Positions 34,269-43,029 of a stretch of DNA of 64,000 nt are shown here, piece by piece. Position 1 is the first letter of the stretch. Each line of letters opens with the position of its first letter. Below the pieces are notes generated by a model that was not told the DNA's origin, did no database searches, and saw only the letters and a program-made list of their open reading frames with translations. The position numbers and the translations under genes were made by a program. The stretch is from NCBI RefSeq assembly GCF_042685265.1, contig NZ_JBHUMX010000004.1; one strand, 5' to 3'. Source of the stretch: Oceanobacillus_B kapialis (GTDB lineage: Bacteria; Bacillota; Bacilli; Bacillales; Amphibacillaceae).

Positions 34269-34934
34269 ATGAACAGCTTCTATCTATCACGAATATGGGA
34301 AAAATTCGGAAGGGTAAGGACAATACACTTTATCATTTATACTTGGATTTTTACTAGCCTTTTTAATAATATTGCAGATAGAGAGTTAACCAAACTGTTG
34401 AACGCTAATAATGAAACAATTTTTACATACAACTATTCGTTCGGTGCTACAGGGCTAGTCCTTGTGATACCCGCAGCATTACTTAGTTTTATAATTGTAT
34501 TTGTGTTGGTTAAAGCAAGAGATAGGTTTTTCCCAGAATTGACTACATATAAGGTTATCGTATTCCTGTTTAAATCTATCAAATTGCTATGGAAAGCTGT
34601 ATCCTACATAGGAGCGGTTATAATTTATTGCTTATTTGTGATTGCTGCTTTCTTTTCAGAGGATGGTGCCCGTACTTCCTCTAGTGGAGGCGGTTATTCT
34701 AGTAGGGGACTTTCTGGCAGAGGTTCAAATAATACAGACAGTAGAAGGGAATTAAAAAAGGAAGCAGATTGGAAAGCAAGGCAATTGCAAAAAGACGCGG
34801 ATTACGCCTATAAACATGCAGGAAAACAAGCTCAATATAATGTCAATACGCATCATTTTGACGACAGACTTAATAGAGCAAACGCAAAACAACGAGAAGC
34901 GAATGAAGCAGCGAAGAGAGCTCGGAATTTATAG
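34269..34934 (+). CDS. Membrane protein with Ser/Gly linker and basic helical tail
   Basis: The 221-residue protein has three hydrophobic spans (about 19-36, 57-80 and 108-129). A Ser/Gly-rich linker (SSSGGGYSSRGLSGRGS) and a basic helical tail with many Lys/Arg/Ala (LKKEADWKARQLQKDADYAY) follow. I do not recognise the family. AGGAGGG precedes the ATG. It may be transcribed with the lipoprotein 77 bases upstream, and a terminator follows. Confidence 0.65.
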   Translation: MNSFYLSRIWEKFGRVRTIHFIIYTWIFTSLFNNIADRELTKLLNANNETIFTYNYSFGATGLVLVIPAALLSFIIVFVLVKARDRFFPELTTYKVIVFLFKSIKLLWKAVSYIGAVIIYCLFVIAAFFSEDGARTSSSGGGYSSRGLSGRGSNNTDSRRELKKEADWKARQLQKDADYAYKHAGKQAQYNVNTHHFDDRLNRANAKQREANEAAKRARNL

Positions 34935-34945
34935 TGATATCAATT

Positions 34946-34979
34946 TTAAAAAGACCACCTTGTTATGAGGTAGTTTTTA
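34946..34979 (+). terminator. Terminator of the lipoprotein/membrane protein unit
   Basis: AAAAGACCACCT pairs with AGGTAGTTTTT around a short loop. Confidence 0.65.
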
Positions 34980-35000
34980 TCCATAAATATAGGAGAGATA

Positions 35001-35378
35001 ATGATGAGCAAATCATTTATAGAACAAGTACATTATATTCGAATCCCTGTTAGAGATCTAGATCACTCTGCACACTGGTATAGAGATGTATTAGGGCTTC
35101 AGCTGTTATCCATAACGGAGGATCCATTTGCGATTATAAAAATAAATGAAGGACCTTTTTTACTTATTCTAGTTCCTACTGAAGATGAAACATTTGTACA
35201 TTTTACGATTGATAATGAGCCAGCATTTAGCATTGGTTTTACGAGCCCAGATTTAAGTGGTTTCCATCAACACCTTCTTGATAATGGGGTTAAGGTTGAG
35301 GATATTATAGAAGATAACGGACATGCTTATTTCCACTTTTATGATCCTAATGGAAATAAACTTCAAGTACACTGGTAA
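35001..35378 (+). CDS. VOC-family protein
   Basis: The 125-residue protein has VOC modules HYIRIPVRDLDHSAHWYRDV (LGLQLLSITED) and FSIGFTSPDLSGFHQHLLDN, ending AYFHFYDPNGNKLQVHW. The terminal HFYDPNGN motif with a metal-type Glu replaced by Gln in LQVHW is common in non-enzymatic or dioxygenase-like members. It is a single gene with AGGAGAG and its own terminator. Confidence 0.82.
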   Translation: MMSKSFIEQVHYIRIPVRDLDHSAHWYRDVLGLQLLSITEDPFAIIKINEGPFLLILVPTEDETFVHFTIDNEPAFSIGFTSPDLSGFHQHLLDNGVKVEDIIEDNGHAYFHFYDPNGNKLQVHW

Positions 35379-35428
35379 GGTGGGGTTAGGTGTATTAGTA
35401 GGTTGATAGGAGTAATAGCAATGTATTA

Positions 35429-35466
35429 GGGCGATAACCAATAAAAGGTTTATGCCCTTTTTTTGT
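35429..35466 (+). terminator. Terminator after the VOC gene
   Basis: GGGCGATAACC pairs with GGTTTATGCCC and is followed by seven T residues. Confidence 0.8.
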
Positions 35467-35527
35467 TTAATTAGTATTAGAGAGAAAATATAAAAGAACA
35501 CAGTAAAAAAGTTTGGAGGTAGAAGAA

Positions 35528-35794
35528 ATGATTAGAGTAGATGTAGTATATGCATTGATTTATGATACGAATAAGAGAAAAATCCTTATGGTTCATTACA
35601 GGGGTGGGCGCTGGTCCCTTCCAGGTGGTGCAGTAGAACGAGGTGAAACGCTGGAACAAGCAGTTATTCGAGAGGTGAAGGAAGAAACAAATTTAACGAT
35701 TGAGCCTGGAGAAGTTGTAGCTGTTAATGAAGCAATATTTGAGGAAAAGGGAAATCACGCTTTATTTATAACATTTGAGGCCAGAGCCACCTGA
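35528..35794 (+). pseudogene. NUDIX hydrolase, 3'-truncated
   Basis: The 88-codon frame holds a complete Nudix box, GGAVERGETLEQAVIREVKEETNLTI split here as GGAVERGETLEQAVIREVKE plus ETNL, after IRVDVVYALIYDTNKRKILM. The frame ends at FEARAT, about 45-50 residues short of normal, so the last strand and helix are lost. The next bases do not restore it. ATG at 35528 follows GGAGG. The stretch 35795-36000 includes a short unstarted membrane-like run (ITYWIAVFAAITLYLAMIQY) at 35893-35980, probably another remnant. Confidence 0.7.
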
Positions 35795-36002
35795 AAGCTA
35801 TGACCGACTAATGAAAACTCCCCAATTTATAATTATCAGTGCACTATTAAATTAATATTATAACTATATTGTAATGCAAGTAAAAGAAGATAAGACAATG
35901 GATGTTTATACTTAATAACGTATTGGATTGCTGTATTCGCTGCTATTACACTTTATTTAGCCATGATACAATATAAGTAAATATTTCTGGAGGTGACTCG
36001 GG

Positions 36003-36278
36003 ATGAAGTGGGAAGAGATATGCCAAGCTTTTCCAAGACAATGGGTATTAATAGAAGCTGTTCGAGCACATACAAATGAGAAAAATGAGCGTATTTTAGA
36101 TGAGATTGCTCCCTTAAAGAAGTTTTCAAATTCTCCAGATGCTATGAAAACATATCAAGAGCTTCATCGAGAAAATCCTAGACGGGAATTATATGTTCTT
36201 CATACTAGTCGTAAGGAACCTAATATCATTGAAAAAAGTGGGTTGGTGTTAGGCGATAGTGAGAAAACTAATTATTGA
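36003..36278 (+). CDS. Small conserved-looking protein, unknown
   Basis: The 91-residue protein begins MKWEEICQAFPRQWVLIEAV and continues with helices and a strand (RRELYVLHTSRKEPNIIEKS). It is soluble with no known motif. GGAGGTGA precedes the ATG at good spacing. An imperfect hairpin follows near 36299-36335 without a clear T run. Function unknown. Confidence 0.6.
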   Translation: MKWEEICQAFPRQWVLIEAVRAHTNEKNERILDEIAPLKKFSNSPDAMKTYQELHRENPRRELYVLHTSRKEPNIIEKSGLVLGDSEKTNY

Positions 36279-36407
36279 AGAGGGTTTATTGCTGACGGAA
36301 ATGGAGATAACATTTAAAGTTATCATCTCCATTACATTGACCATTACTAAGAAACAAGAAACTTCTTTACTCGTATAAAAACAATTTATTGAGAATGCCC
36401 AAATAGC

Positions 36408-36929
36408 TTATTTCAGAGTGGCTTCTGTTTTCTCCTCATCTAGACTTTTAACCGCCAGCACCGAGTTATCCTGAATGATCCCTGTTTCTGAAAATCCAAA
36501 TGAAGCGTATAATGCTTTAGCTATTAGATTACTTTCGTGATAAAAGAGTGCTACACATTCTGCCTCTCCATAAGGCATCGTTTCAATATCCATCAACATT
36601 TTTTCAACGGCAAGCTTGCCATACCGTTTTCCCTGATAATGCTTGTCAATCATAATATTCCAAATAAAATAGCTCATCTTCTTATAAAAAACTTCATGTT
36701 CGAATGATTCATGATCCATTATATCGTAAGAATACATCAAAAACCCCACCACGACACCATCAGCATAAATGGCGTAGGGAATAGCTCGTTCCCCGTCTTC
36801 GTCCAACACATAAGCGTCTGCAATGTATCTGAGGTTAGAATTTGCTATAAAGTCTTTCTGAGTTTCTCCAACCTCAAGTGCTATTACTTCTTCTATGTTA
36901 TCCAAGGTTATTTTTCGCAATTCAATCAT
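36408..36929 (-). CDS. GNAT-family N-acetyltransferase (BltD/SpeG-like)
   Basis: The 173-residue protein begins MIELRKITLDNIEEVIALEV. Its motif A appears as WNIMIDKHYQGKRYGKLAVE, and the end ESNLIAKALYASFGFSETGI is motif B. The N-terminal pattern and MYSYD strand resemble spermine/spermidine acetyltransferases of the BltD type. The exact acceptor is uncertain. It is a single gene on the minus strand. Confidence 0.82.
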   Translation of the reverse strand: MIELRKITLDNIEEVIALEVGETQKDFIANSNLRYIADAYVLDEDGERAIPYAIYADGVVVGFLMYSYDIMDHESFEHEVFYKKMSYFIWNIMIDKHYQGKRYGKLAVEKMLMDIETMPYGEAECVALFYHESNLIAKALYASFGFSETGIIQDNSVLAVKSLDEEKTEATLK

Positions 36930-37048
36930 TTTTTTATCTCATCTTCTAAGACGCTCTTCAAGTTATTACGGATTTCCCAATACAAACTTTTCGCTAACTG
37001 AATCGATTCTAAAACACCACTATGTTACAAACGAACGCACCCTATTGC

Positions 37049-37276
37049 TTAACTTGCCCTACCACTTTTCAGATTAATCATCATCCATACAAGTTGAATA
37101 GCTAATGGAATTATAGACGCAATTAATAATACTATAAATGCCACGAGTTTTAGTTCGGGTGTTTGCGTTACACCTGCACCGTCAACCTCTCTTGTCCAGA
37201 CAACAAATGTACCAATTGCAAAAAGAGCAATCCAAATAACATTTGCGATCCACCAGGAAACCCATCTCTTCTTCAC
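37049..37276 (-). CDS. DUF3923-like two-span membrane protein
   Basis: The 75-residue protein has spans WVSWWIANVIWIALFAIGTF and LVAFIVLLIASIIPLAIQLV. The loop REVDGAGVTQTPELKL between them is a distinctive motif that I associate with DUF3923. GTG at 37276 follows GGGGGA. A longer frame upstream has no ribosome site. Function is unknown. It belongs to a run of small minus-strand membrane genes (37.0-38.4 kb). Confidence 0.65.
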   Translation of the reverse strand: MKKRWVSWWIANVIWIALFAIGTFVVWTREVDGAGVTQTPELKLVAFIVLLIASIIPLAIQLVWMMINLKSGRAS

Positions 37277-37363
37277 ATAATCCCCCCATTGTTCCCTATA
37301 ACTTGCCCCAATCGTAATAAGGCACATTCGCTTATATTGCAAATGCGCCGAGCCTCTGACAGT

Positions 37364-37663
37364 CTATGCTCCTAAATCAGATAACCATTGGCGAAGCTTA
37401 GCTTTCGGATAATAGATTTTATTATTTATAGTGATATGTGGTATGTCTGGATATTCTTGAATCAAGCTCTTCGCATCTTCTTTAGAGATCCCCATAAAGT
37501 AATGGACCTCATTTTCCTTTATCAATTCATGTTCATCGTCATCGCTAAAGAATTCACTGAGACCATCTGTAGCATCCGGGTTATTAAAGTTTTTGAGCCC
37601 ATTTCCTATAAAATAACCTGCTGCAGCAATCCCTAATGCAATCCAAAAATAGTCAAATTCCAT
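37364..37663 (-). CDS. Small membrane-anchored protein with a helical C-terminal domain
   Basis: The 99-residue protein has one hydrophobic span (EFDYFWIALGIAAAGYFIGN). An acidic linker and a compact domain HYFMGISKEDAKSLIQEYPD, then INNKIYYPKAKLRQWLSDLG, follow. That domain looks like a small MerR/excisionase-type helix-turn-helix. ATG at 37663 follows GGAGG. Function unknown. Confidence 0.65.
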   Translation of the reverse strand: MEFDYFWIALGIAAAGYFIGNGLKNFNNPDATDGLSEFFSDDDEHELIKENEVHYFMGISKEDAKSLIQEYPDIPHITINNKIYYPKAKLRQWLSDLGA

Positions 37664-37713
37664 GTTGAATACCTCCAAGATTTATAACATATTCTTTTTA
37701 AATTCACTGGCAG

Positions 37714-37956
37714 TTACACATTAGTTCTTACATCACTGGTTATTTTATTAACAACACTCCAAAAGGTAAACTTAACAGGATACAATGAAAAGATAACAGC
37801 ATTAAATTGGCTGAATGTCTTCATCCAACCTGTTAGATGTAAAAGATCGTTTATCAAGTAACCAGCTACTTGAATAAGACCAACTACAATACCTACCGAT
37901 ACAACAAATGAGAGCAAGATTAGAACTATTTGCGCCAGGGACAATTTTTTAATCAT
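37714..37956 (-). CDS. Small hydrophobic protein, unknown
   Basis: The 80-residue product has one or two membrane segments (LAQIVLILLSFVVSVGIVVG, AVIFSLYPVKFTFWSVV). The ribosome site is weak. It lies in the same direction as its small membrane neighbours. I cannot assign a function. Confidence 0.45.
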   Translation of the reverse strand: MIKKLSLAQIVLILLSFVVSVGIVVGLIQVAGYLINDLLHLTGWMKTFSQFNAVIFSLYPVKFTFWSVVNKITSDVRTNV

Positions 37957-38081
37957 TTAACCAAAGAGCTTTCCATAAAAGTTTAATTGTCATTTATTAC
38001 TACGGATTGCCCTCTGTGTACGTTTCACTTTCCAACAATTTGGTCTGCATTTAGCATGTGACTAAATTTATCTCGAATTAT

Positions 38082-38381
38082 TTAATCAATTTTAGCTTTC
38101 TTTTTTGGGGCTGTATCAAGCTCTGACTGGTTCTGCCACCAGCTAGAGTTATTGCTTAAATCAATAGTAATTAAAAATGCACCTATAATCATAAACGCAA
38201 TGCTTAACGTATACGGAACCCATCCAGCGATTTCAGACAAAACAGAAACCAACAGACCGGGCGGGTCACCCCAACTTTGTAAACTAGGTATATATATAGC
38301 GATTGCGAGATGCATTATTCCGAATAAAACAGTCCCAGACATGAATAAAACATATCCTAAATTTCTTAACTTCTTTCTCAT
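38082..38381 (-). CDS. Small membrane protein, about three spans
   Basis: The 99-residue protein has hydrophobic spans at about 7-31, 44-58 and 58-77 (LGYVLFMSGTVLFGIMHLAI, VPYTLSIAFMIIGAFLITID). It ends in a basic tail APKKKAKID. AGGAGGGTGA precedes the ATG. Family not recognised. 37957-38081 and 38382-38496 hold nothing further. Confidence 0.6.
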   Translation of the reverse strand: MRKKLRNLGYVLFMSGTVLFGIMHLAIAIYIPSLQSWGDPPGLLVSVLSEIAGWVPYTLSIAFMIIGAFLITIDLSNNSSWWQNQSELDTAPKKKAKID

Positions 38382-38496
38382 ATATCACCCTCCTAACGTA
38401 AATAATTATCCTGTTTATGATTTATTTCTGAGCACTATTTCTGCTAAACTCAGAATGTAGCTGGTCTATTATGATCACATCCATTTGAAGCCATCA

Positions 38497-38649
38497 TTAC
38501 TTTCTTCTAATCTCCTCTAAAAATCGAATGATTCTTTGGTTTTGTCTGGTGTTTAATCCACTGTTCTTTTTAATTTGATATAACCATACTAGTAGAGACA
38601 CTACTAGCCAAATAATGAAACCGAGTGTATCTACAAGGACAGCGAGAAA
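38497..38649 (-). pseudogene. Paralogue of the 26.4-kb small membrane protein, start codon lost
   Basis: The frame reads FLAVLVDTLGFIIWLVVSLL, then VWLYQIKKNSGLNTRQNQRI and IRFLEEIRRK. The second half is nearly the same as the protein at 26327-26491. AAGGAG stands at the right distance, but the expected start codon reads TTT, and no ATG, GTG or TTG is in frame. It is either decayed or uses an unusual start. Confidence 0.55.
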
Positions 38650-38746
38650 TGTCTCCTTCTTTTTATCCTAAAGAAAGTGATGCTAGACTTGAGAACAAGA
38701 GATTACAGTTACAAAAGGGTATGAATTTAGTACAAAGCCTCAACTT

Positions 38747-39169
38747 TTAATCTTCCGGATAAAGATTCTGATATGTTCTGACTGTAAGTTTAATTAGATC
38801 CTTTAATACATTGGTATCGATATCAGCTAATTTATTAACATAAATACAAGCCTTACTCTTCTTGTGTTTACCAAAGCTTTGTAATAAATTCTCCCTTTCC
38901 TCACTTTCATAAGACAGATAAAGACTAATTCTCGCCTTTCGCGGAGAAAAACCCACTAATGGCGCATCTCCCTCACGTCCTGAAGCATACTTATAGTGAT
39001 AGCTACCAAACCCTATAATACTAGGACCCCACATTTTTGCATCGTAACCTGTTACATCTTCAAAAATTTCTAGTAACTGATAGGCATCTGCCTTCTTCTT
39101 CTCATGGTCCACACTCTCAATAAACTCAATTACACTATTGTCGTTTTCTTTCATCTTCGGTTCATTCAT
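38747..39169 (-). CDS. DUF1801 (YdhG-like) protein
   Basis: The 140-residue protein has the DUF1801 pattern: a helical start, MWGPSIIGFGSYHYKYASGR, then PLVGFSPRKARISLYLSYES and SKACIYVNKLADIDTNVLKD. The fold resembles the frataxin/YdhG group, members of which have been linked to iron handling. The role here is unknown. It is a single gene with AGGAGAG before the ATG. Confidence 0.8.
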   Translation of the reverse strand: MNEPKMKENDNSVIEFIESVDHEKKKADAYQLLEIFEDVTGYDAKMWGPSIIGFGSYHYKYASGREGDAPLVGFSPRKARISLYLSYESEERENLLQSFGKHKKSKACIYVNKLADIDTNVLKDLIKLTVRTYQNLYPED

Positions 39170-39269
39170 ATATGCTCTCTCCTATTTTTTAAGTTTTAGT
39201 ACAAGGTCATACCTTTTAGTATTAGTTTACCAAATATTATAATAAATAACTTAACTATTCTTGCTTTTT

Positions 39270-39381
39270 AAGTGAAACAGTAGTTTCGAGTGGAGTAAAC
39301 GGACGCTAACACCCCGATTCGTTCAACTAACAATCAGTGGGGGAAGAACGAAAACCTCCACTGATTGAAGTTTCGCTTTAT
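39270..39381. repeat. Dispersed hairpin repeat R1, copy d
   Basis: AGTGAAACAGTAGTTTCGAG and GGACGCTAACACCCCGATTC lead into CAATCAGTGGGGG ... CCTCCACTGATTG. From here to 39532 the plus strand has a coding-like run (ALLVREESFNTICYNLKRGK) without a start, perhaps a gene remnant. Confidence 0.8.
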
Positions 39382-39532
39382 ATTAAGGAGGGTGCTCTTC
39401 TAGTACGTGAAGAAAGCTTTAATACGATATGCTACAATCTTAAAAGAGGGAAAACTTTGGTGGCACACCATGGGTTTTATATCGAGACACGGACATATGA
39501 TGAACCAATATTTAAAAAAGGAGTTGTAAAAA

Positions 39533-40192
39533 ATGGAAGTGAAAAAAGATACAGTAATAAAGCGCTCTTCAATAGCAGAAAACATTCTATCTCAGATCAA
39601 TACCCAAACAAAGCTAGGTGAATTACGAAAAATCGCGAAGGACATCAAAAAAGATCACGAACTAGCTATGGAACTTTGGTCATCCGAAGAATTTTTGCCC
39701 AGGCTGTTAGCCATCTTAATTTTGGACAAAAAACTCCTTTCAGAAGATGTGCTGGATCAGCTTGATAAAGATATGCAGACACATACATATGATGAGCGAA
39801 ATAACTTAATGGATTGGTTAATGGCTAATCAACTCACCAAAAACAAGAAAAATATTGCATTGATGAATACGTGGGAAAATAGTCCTTCTGCCCTGCAAAG
39901 ACGAGCTTTCTGGTATTATCAAGCTCGATTGAGATGGACTGGAAAAACACCTACTGATAACGCAGACTTGCTATCCGCATTAGAAGCGAATATTACGCAG
40001 GAAGAGCTGGAAGTTCAATGGGCTATGAATTTTACCGCGGGCTGGATAGGCGTGTATGATGAACAGAATCGGGCACGTTGTATTCAAATTGGTGAGAAAA
40101 CGGGGCTTTACAAAGATGAAAAAGTTTCAAAAGGATGTACTCCCAGCTATTTGCCTGAGTTCATTAGGATTGAAGTTAACAAACGATCGTAA
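39533..40192 (+). CDS. DNA alkylation repair protein (AlkD-like)
   Basis: The 219-residue all-helical protein has the AlkD layout: LGELRKIAKDIKKDHELAME, LWSSEEFLPRLLAILILDKK, then the conserved W/D positions in ERNNLMDWLMANQL and SPSALQRRAFWYYQARLRWT. AlkD glycosylases excise alkylated bases using HEAT-like repeats. This short variant is common in Bacillaceae and its activity is not certain. AAAAGGAG precedes the ATG. Confidence 0.78.
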   Translation: MEVKKDTVIKRSSIAENILSQINTQTKLGELRKIAKDIKKDHELAMELWSSEEFLPRLLAILILDKKLLSEDVLDQLDKDMQTHTYDERNNLMDWLMANQLTKNKKNIALMNTWENSPSALQRRAFWYYQARLRWTGKTPTDNADLLSALEANITQEELEVQWAMNFTAGWIGVYDEQNRARCIQIGEKTGLYKDEKVSKGCTPSYLPEFIRIEVNKRS

Positions 40193-40290
40193 TATTTAGT
40201 TATCTCATATAAACAACTAGAAGACGATCACCTGGGTGGTCGATTTTCTGATTAGACGATTACTGTACACAAAAGTATTAACTTTAAATG

Positions 40291-40325
40291 ATTTTGTGAA
40301 AGAATGTACTTAAAGTAACTGGGTA
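40291..40325. repeat. Dispersed repeat R2, copy 2
   Basis: ATTTTGTGAAAGAATGTACT then TAAAGTAACTGGG matches the copies at 15035 and 41607. Confidence 0.55.
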
Positions 40326-40393
40326 GGTTTGTGGAAGAATGGGTATAAGGATAAGGCATATTTGAAAACTTTTTTATAAAAGGGAGTATTTTA

Positions 40394-40954
40394 ATGAAAT
40401 CATTGTTTGCGATATTCCTTGTAATTATAATGATTGTTTCTGGTTGTAGCAATATAGATGGTGATACAAAAACTGAATTTAAAACTATACAACAAGCAAC
40501 ATTAAAAAGTGATATTCCTTTAGATGATATATTTCATACTGAAAAAATGGATGAAAAAGCATTCTCTTTTTATCAATCTCCTAACGGGTATGGAATTCTT
40601 CACTATTCACTCAAAGAAAATGGTTGGGATTATCAAGGGAGTTCAGGCTTTATGTACTCTACTGATACTGATATAAAGCCTTTTTCTTTTAGTCAATCAA
40701 CGTGGCATATAGGTGAAATTTCTATGGATAACGAAAGTTCATATACAACTGTATTTTTAGGAGAAGTAATCAACCCTAATATTAGTAAAATTACAGTTGA
40801 ATATAACAATAATCAAAGAGATGCAAGTTTAATAAAAAATAAAGAAAGAACTTATTGGTATCTTGTTTCTGAACAAGACGAAGGTAATGAAAGGGTAGGC
40901 GTGGTTTCTGCTTATTCTACTGATGGGGAATTGCTTTATCAGAAAGGAAAATAA
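40394..40954 (+). CDS. Lipoprotein, hypothetical
   Basis: The 186-residue protein has a lipobox VSGC (Cys18) after the signal MKSLFAIFLVIIMIVSG. The remainder is a beta-rich extracytoplasmic domain (FSFYQSPNGYGILHYSLKEN, WHIGEISMDNESSYTTVFLG). Family not recognised. AAAGGGAG precedes the ATG. Confidence 0.65.
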   Translation: MKSLFAIFLVIIMIVSGCSNIDGDTKTEFKTIQQATLKSDIPLDDIFHTEKMDEKAFSFYQSPNGYGILHYSLKENGWDYQGSSGFMYSTDTDIKPFSFSQSTWHIGEISMDNESSYTTVFLGEVINPNISKITVEYNNNQRDASLIKNKERTYWYLVSEQDEGNERVGVVSAYSTDGELLYQKGK

Positions 40955-40962
40955 ATTATTTA

Positions 40963-40998
40963 GCTAACGGGTGCGATTCTTCAACAAGAAGGATTTTC
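40963..40998 (+). repeat. Hairpin at lipoprotein 3' end with R2-like sequence
   Basis: CTAACGGGTGCGATTCTTCA then ACAAGAAGGATT resembles the 3' half of R2. The hairpin ATTCTT/AAGAAG with a T run may end transcription. Confidence 0.45.
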
Positions 40999-41153
40999 CT
41001 TTTTTTATTGTTGTTGTGTTATTGAAAACAAAGTACTAAATTTTAAGCCACAGAATAAGTATTAAAAACGATAAGAAGCTTACCTCGTTATTTTTTCTTG
41101 TTTTCTAACCAAATTTCTTTCACGCTTTTACTAATAGTCGAAGGTGAGTGAAC

Positions 41154-41540
41154 ATGGAAAATAGAATAAAAACAAAAATGATAAAGATAATCAGCGGAAA
41201 CAGGAAAACTAGGTTAACCGTTCAAGTTGCAGATACGCAAGAAAAAATTGAAAAGGGCTTAATGCTTGTTGAAAAATTACCCGAAAATGAAGGGATGTTA
41301 TTTGTGTTTTCAAGAAAAATATATGCTGGCTTTTGGATGAAAGACACATTAATTCCTTTATCTATTGCTTTTCTTGATTTGGATGGGGAAATTCTAAACA
41401 TACTAGATATGGAGCCTTGTAAAGGGAATGAATGTCCTATCTATTATCCAAAATTTTCTTATCGTTACGCAATTGAAGTGAATAAAGGGTGGTTTGAAAA
41501 GAATCGAATCAAAGAAGGAGATTATGTAAAGTTTGTTTGA
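41154..41540 (+). CDS. DUF192 domain protein
   Basis: The 128-residue DUF192 protein carries KTRLTVQVADTQEKIEKGLM, then EGMLFVFSRKIYAGFWMKDT with the signature FWMKDTLIPLSIAFLD, and ends RYAIEVNKGWFEKNRIKEGD. The family is widespread and of unknown biochemical role. It has no signal peptide, unlike many relatives. I chose ATG at 41154 because AAGGTGAG is spaced well before it. Confidence 0.8.
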   Translation: MENRIKTKMIKIISGNRKTRLTVQVADTQEKIEKGLMLVEKLPENEGMLFVFSRKIYAGFWMKDTLIPLSIAFLDLDGEILNILDMEPCKGNECPIYYPKFSYRYAIEVNKGWFEKNRIKEGDYVKFV

Positions 41541-41606
41541 ATTCATCTTACCAATAAGAACAAGGGTAAGGTGATCTTTTATTGAATATTTATATATTAC
41601 TAAAAA

Positions 41607-41660
41607 GATTGTGAAGAAATGTACTTAAATTAACTGGTGCTATATTTCAATAAGAAGCAA
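41607..41660. repeat. Dispersed repeat R2, copy 3
   Basis: GATTGTGAAGAAATGTACTT then AAATTAACTGGTGC, followed by TTTCAATAAGAAGCAAG. It is the longest of the three copies. Confidence 0.6.
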
Positions 41661-41760
41661 GGTGATGTATGGGTGAAAGAAGGATTACGTAAGCGAGAAC
41701 ATATATGGATTAAGGACGTTGATTCAGCTCCAATTTTTTACCTCAGAATGGTAAGTATTG

Positions 41761-41796
41761 GAACGAAAACCTCCACTGATTGAAGTCTAACTTTAT
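41761..41796 (-). repeat. Half copy of repeat R1 (copy e)
   Basis: GAACGAAAACCTCCACTGAT then TGAAGTCTAACTTTAT equals the right half of the R1 hairpin. Beyond it the minus strand has a short coding-like run (GIEIGAEAFVSSGSFSGRTL) that may be the tail of a lost gene. Confidence 0.65.
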
Positions 41797-41858
41797 CGAG
41801 TGTTCTTCCACTAAAGCTCCCACTACTTACAAAAGCTTCTGCTCCTATTTCGATACCC

Positions 41859-42307
41859 TTACAAATTGCTTATTCTGACAATCTCACCAATATTAGTGCC
41901 TACCCAAGCCCCGATAATTGGTAAAGTGTCGAGAGGAAAGTCCAATCTTCCAGAGTTAAAATCCATACTAAACACTAAAACTGTAATAAAGACACTTATA
42001 ACACTAAGGAAGACAACCTCGATTATTTTTCTTCGCTTCCAACGCTTCTGTCCCAAACGGTCCTTGTCAAATTTCTGTAGTATTCTACTTGTCTTCGTAC
42101 CAATAGGTCTTATCATTAGGGCGAACAAGGTGGTAACTACTATTACCCACATAAGCACAACAAATCCCCAAATGATGAGGGAGGATTTACCGTTCTCGGC
42201 AAAATAACCAAATAGCAGGAATATCGAAGCATTAGGAGGTTAATATGAACTAATTGCTTCTTTTTTAAATGCTTAATTTCTTTTAAATCCCATTGTGTTT
42301 CATCCAT
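41859..42307 (-). pseudogene. Membrane protein, unknown, frameshifted near its N-terminus
   Basis: The frame from ATG 42307 (good GAGGTGAG site) reads MDETQWDLKEIKHLKKKQLV then stops making sense. Another frame, open from about 42232, continues SIFLLFGYFAENGKSSLIIW and WVIVVTTLFALMIRPIGTKT to 41859. One base near 42230 breaks a protein of about 149 residues with three or four membrane spans. Family not recognised. Confidence 0.6.
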
Positions 42308-42468
42308 GTTTTTCTCACCTCTATCTTTTTAACATAATGCTCCGTTAATTAAATAAGCTCTACATAAATTCTAACATAAAAGCCACTCTCTCTAGAATGA
42401 ATTTTCTGTCTAATAATCATGCTGAATTTATTGCGCTTATGAAATATCCCAGTTACAATCCACAAAAA

Positions 42469-42500
42469 AGGTGAACAGCCAAATGACTGTTCACCTTTAC
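42469..42500 (-). terminator. Terminator of the SAM-riboswitch operon
   Basis: AAGGTGAACAG and CTGTTCACCTT form a perfect stem directly after luxS. Confidence 0.85.
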
Positions 42501-42504
42501 ATCC

Positions 42505-42975
42505 TTATTCTTCACCAAATACGATATGCCACTCTGATCGTTTAGCGAGAAACTCTTCTGCTAATTCTTTTGCACCTTCGAGGCTGTGGCTTGCTGCCCA
42601 CCCGCATTGTACTTCGTTACATGCTGGAACTTCTGTTGCTACTAGAATATCTTTTAATGTTGCTTCTACAGCATCTAATACTTCGTCGTAGTTATCATGG
42701 TTAATAACAGATAAGTAAAAGCCTGTTTGACATCCCATTGGCCCTAGATCAATGACACTGCTGTGATGGTTACGGATATTCTCAGCCATTAAATGCTCCA
42801 GTGAATGGAGTGCAGGCATTTCCATATACTCCTGATTTGGCTGTTTTAGGCGAAGGTCGTATTTGTGAACAACGTCGCCGTTTGCCCCAGAAGTAGTCCC
42901 TGCTAGACGAATATAAGGTGCTCTCACTTTTGTATGATCAAGATTAAAGCTTTCTACGTTCATTTTTTTAACCAT
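42505..42975 (-). CDS. luxS: S-ribosylhomocysteine lyase (LuxS)
   Basis: The 156-residue protein has all LuxS features: an N-terminus of VESFNLDHTKVRAPYIRLAG, the zinc site HSLEH (near residues 57-61), Cys in GPMGCQTGFYL and the third ligand in CGWAASHSLEGAKE. It cleaves S-ribosylhomocysteine to homocysteine and DPD, the autoinducer-2 precursor. ATG at 42975 follows AAGGAG. It lies 54 bases after the MetT-type gene, last in the SAM-controlled operon. This links AI-2 formation to methionine status here. Confidence 0.95.
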   Translation of the reverse strand: MVKKMNVESFNLDHTKVRAPYIRLAGTTSGANGDVVHKYDLRLKQPNQEYMEMPALHSLEHLMAENIRNHHSSVIDLGPMGCQTGFYLSVINHDNYDEVLDAVEATLKDILVATEVPACNEVQCGWAASHSLEGAKELAEEFLAKRSEWHIVFGEE

Positions 42976-43029
42976 GTATTCCACTCCTTAAATTATATTT
43001 TTTACTATTTTACCAGATTTACAGTTTCG

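Noticed and set aside
39337..39532. Frame of 94 codons before the AlkD-like gene
   Set aside because: It begins inside an R1 repeat, and its last third runs out of frame through the AlkD-like gene. Only the middle looks protein-like, so I list it as a possible remnant within the repeat entry.
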